A program made the translations under genes and the position numbers. From positions 1 through 7,515 of the forward strand of contig JAZRUY010000204.1 in assembly GCA_045598845.1 (NCBI GenBank): a stretch of DNA of 7,515 nucleotides, read 5' to 3'. The notes beneath the pieces are model-generated. The model made no database searches. It worked only from the letters and a program-made list of their open reading frames with translations, and was not told the origin of the DNA. Position 1 is the first letter of the stretch. Every line of letters begins with the position of its first letter. This document shows positions 5,751 through 7,515 of this stretch, piece after piece. Origin of the DNA: JAZRUY01 sp045598845. GTDB taxonomy: Bacteria > Verrucomicrobiota > Lentisphaeria > Victivallales > Victivallaceae.

Positions 5751-7515
5751 ATGATAGATTTTCAGAATGTGAGTAAATTCTTTTCCGGCGAACCGGTGCT
5801 GGAAAAGGTGAATTTCATGGTCAATACCGGGGACCGTATGGGGATAGTCGGCCCCAACGGGGCGGGCAAGAGCACGCTGTTCAAACTGATTACCGGCGAA
5901 CTGGAGCCGGACCGTGGCGAAGTGGTGCTGCCCAAGGGCATGCGCATCGGTATTCTGCAGCAGCATCTGATCGATGCCGGAACTTCCCGGAGCCTGCTGG
6001 AGTTTACCGCCGACGCTATTTCGGAACTGCGGACGATGACCGCCGAACTTCATGCCATCGAGGAGCGGCTTGCCGCCGGAGAGGGCGATACGGATAAACT
6101 GCTGCAGCGCCACGGAGAACTCCAGTCGGCGGTGGAGCATCTGGGCAGTTACCGCCTGGATGTCGAGGCCGGCAAGGCGCTGAGCAACCTCGGCTTCGCG
6201 GAAGCGGAATTCAAACGACCTCTCAGCGACTTTTCCGGCGGCTGGCGGATGAGGGCGGCGCTGGCGCGCACCCTGATCAGCCGACCGGACATCCTGCTGC
6301 TGGACGAGCCCTCCAACTATCTGGATATACCGGCGGTGGAATGGCTGTGCAAATTCCTGAAATCATTCAGCGGCACCCTGCTGCTCATCTCGCACGACCG
6401 TTTCCTGCTCCGCCGGCTCACCGCCACCACGGTGGAAATCAACGCCGGCCGGGCGACTCTCTATCAGGGCAACTACGACTGCTATGTGCGCGAGCGCGAG
6501 GCAAGGATGCAGAATCTGGAATCCGCCAAGCGCAACACCGACCGCCGCAAGGAGCATCTGGAAAAACTCATCGATCGCTTCCGCGCCAAAAGTTCCAAGG
6601 CGGCCAGCGCCAAGAGCTGGCAGAAGGCGCTGGACAAAATCGAAGATGTGGAACTGCCGGATTCGCTCGGCTATCAGGGGCGCATCCGCTTCCCGGAGCC
6701 GCCGGACGGCGGAACCGAGGCGGCGCGGTTCGAGGATGTTACCTTCGGCTACGACGCTTCGCGCAATATTCTGGAAAATGTGTCGCTCAATATCGACGCC
6801 GGCGACAAGATCGCCTTCATCGGTTTCAACGGCATGGGCAAGACCACTTTCCTGAAACTGCTGGTCGGCATGCTCAAGCCGCTGTCCGGCCGAGTGGTGC
6901 AGGGACACCACACCGTGATCGGATACCAGTCGCAGGAGTTCGCCGATCTGCTCACTCCGGAGCAGACAGTGTACGACGCGGTGCGCGGCAACCTGCCGCC
7001 CGCCGCCACCACCGCCGGGCTGATGAATGTGCTCGGCTCCTTCGGCTTTTCCGGGGATGACGCGGAGAAGCCCTGCGGGGTGCTTTCGGGCGGCGAGAAA
7101 ATCCGGCTGCTGTTCGCCCGCATCTTCGTGAATCCGCCCAATTTGCTGGTGCTGGACGAGCCTACCACCCACCTGGACATCGCGGCGCGTGAACTGCTCC
7201 AGCAGGCCATCCGGGATTACAAGGGCACGGTGTGCATGGTCAGCCACGATATCGAATTCGTGCGCAATACCGCCACCACAGTCATCGCCATGGAAACTCC
7301 GCACATCCGCAAGTATTTCGGCAACTACGACTATTATCTTGAAAAGTCGGCCGCATTGAATCTGCGGAATATCGAGAGCGCGCCCGCCGCTGCCGCGGTC
7401 AAGGCCGGCGCTTCCGCTCCGCAGATGAGCGCCCAGGAGCGCCGCCGCCGGGGGGCTCAGGCCCGCAATGAACTGTCCGGGCGCAAGAAACCCGCCGCCG
7501 CCAAAGTGGCGGAAA
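5751..7515 (+). CDS. ABC-F family ATPase (Uup/YheS/YbiT-like), 3'-truncated
   Basis: This soluble twin-cassette ATPase has no membrane segments. ABC-F proteins bind the ribosomal E site and act on stalled translation, ribosome assembly or antibiotic resistance. The frame stays open from ATG 5751 to the window end (588 codons). AGGA at 5738-5741 gives a normal ribosome site. Cassette 1: Walker A GPNGAGKS (34-41), signature SDFSGGW (159-165), Walker B ILLLDEPSNYLD (181-192), H-loop SHD (214-216). Next comes a charged helical linker of about 75 residues (about 240-315) with SSKAASAKSWQKALDKIE, the tRNA-interaction linker that defines ABC-F. Cassette 2: GFNGMGKT (358-365), LSGGE (445-449), LLVLDEPTTHLD (465-476), SHD (498-500). 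An Ala- and Arg/Lys-rich tail from about 540 (AQERRRRGAQARNELSGRKK) resembles the C-terminal extension of YheS/YkpA-type members and is cut by the window edge. It lies 30 nt after the kinase stop with no hairpin between, so co-transcription is plausible. The exact subfamily is not resolved. Confidence 0.93.
   Translation, partial: MIDFQNVSKFFSGEPVLEKVNFMVNTGDRMGIVGPNGAGKSTLFKLITGELEPDRGEVVLPKGMRIGILQQHLIDAGTSRSLLEFTADAISELRTMTAELHAIEERLAAGEGDTDKLLQRHGELQSAVEHLGSYRLDVEAGKALSNLGFAEAEFKRPLSDFSGGWRMRAALARTLISRPDILLLDEPSNYLDIPAVEWLCKFLKSFSGTLLLISHDRFLLRRLTATTVEINAGRATLYQGNYDCYVREREARMQNLESAKRNTDRRKEHLEKLIDRFRAKSSKAASAKSWQKALDKIEDVELPDSLGYQGRIRFPEPPDGGTEAARFEDVTFGYDASRNILENVSLNIDAGDKIAFIGFNGMGKTTFLKLLVGMLKPLSGRVVQGHHTVIGYQSQEFADLLTPEQTVYDAVRGNLPPAATTAGLMNVLGSFGFSGDDAEKPCGVLSGGEKIRLLFARIFVNPPNLLVLDEPTTHLDIAARELLQQAIRDYKGTVCMVSHDIEFVRNTATTVIAMETPHIRKYFGNYDYYLEKSAALNLRNIESAPAAAAVKAGASAPQMSAQERRRRGAQARNELSGRKKPAAAKVAE

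Noticed and set aside
3096..6140. A 1014-residue open frame on the - strand covering the kinase gene and the start of the ABC-F gene
   Set aside because: Its codons are in exact register with the sense codons, so it stops only where the sense strand uses TTA, CTA or TCA, codons this GC-rich genome avoids. It ends at a sense CTA (3096-3098). The translation is His/Arg/Gly-rich with no recognisable domain, while the + strand encodes two well-supported proteins.
6363..7304. A 313-residue open frame on the - strand inside the ABC-F gene
   Set aside because: It has the same register effect as the longer antisense frame: its stop is the complement of a sense TCA at 6363-6365. The + strand frame has all ABC-F motifs.

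Overview
The window is GC-rich bacterial DNA with all convincing genes on the + strand. It carries five coding regions, two of them cut by the window edges. A Ser/Thr kinase of the 'HxD...DWG...GTPAFMAPE' type is joined through one membrane helix to a PEGA-like segment and a formylglycine-generating-enzyme (FGE/SUMF1) fold. This architecture is typical of the Planctomycetota-Verrucomicrobiota-Lentisphaerota (PVC) group. The kinase, the base composition and the avoidance of TTA/CTA/TCA codons suggest a PVC bacterium, perhaps Victivallis-like Lentisphaerota. This is an inference from style, not from a marker gene.

Layout. (1) 1-573: 3' part of a polar amino-acid ABC transporter ATPase (GlnQ/HisP type); its Walker A lies before the window. 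(2) 574-788: a relatively AT-rich leader with no gene. (3) 789-1313 and 1328-3103: a tight two-gene unit. The first gene encodes a small polytopic membrane protein with a MotA/TolQ/ExbB-like channel motif. The second encodes a protein whose only membrane helix carries an aspartate in an ExbD/TolR-like context, followed by about 310 residues of coiled coil and a unique C-terminal domain. (4) 3132-3162: a strong hairpin, probably a terminator. (5) 3204-5720: the kinase-TM-PEGA-FGE receptor. (6) 5751 to the window end: an ABC-F ATPase of the Uup/YheS/YbiT kind, missing only its last C-terminal residues.

How they may work together. The pair in (3) looks like a proton- or sodium-driven stator complex reduced to its membrane core, with the usual periplasmic ExbD or OmpA-like domain replaced by a long rod and a new head domain. 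The kinase behind it could be a transmembrane regulator, but the hairpin between them argues for at least partly separate transcription, so the link is proximity only. The ABC-F gene follows the kinase by 30 nt without a terminator and may be co-transcribed with it. The amino-acid transporter ATPase is probably unrelated.

The most interesting item is the channel plus coiled-coil pair, a candidate undescribed ion-driven envelope machine. No RNA genes, CRISPR array, insertion sequence or attachment site was recognised.
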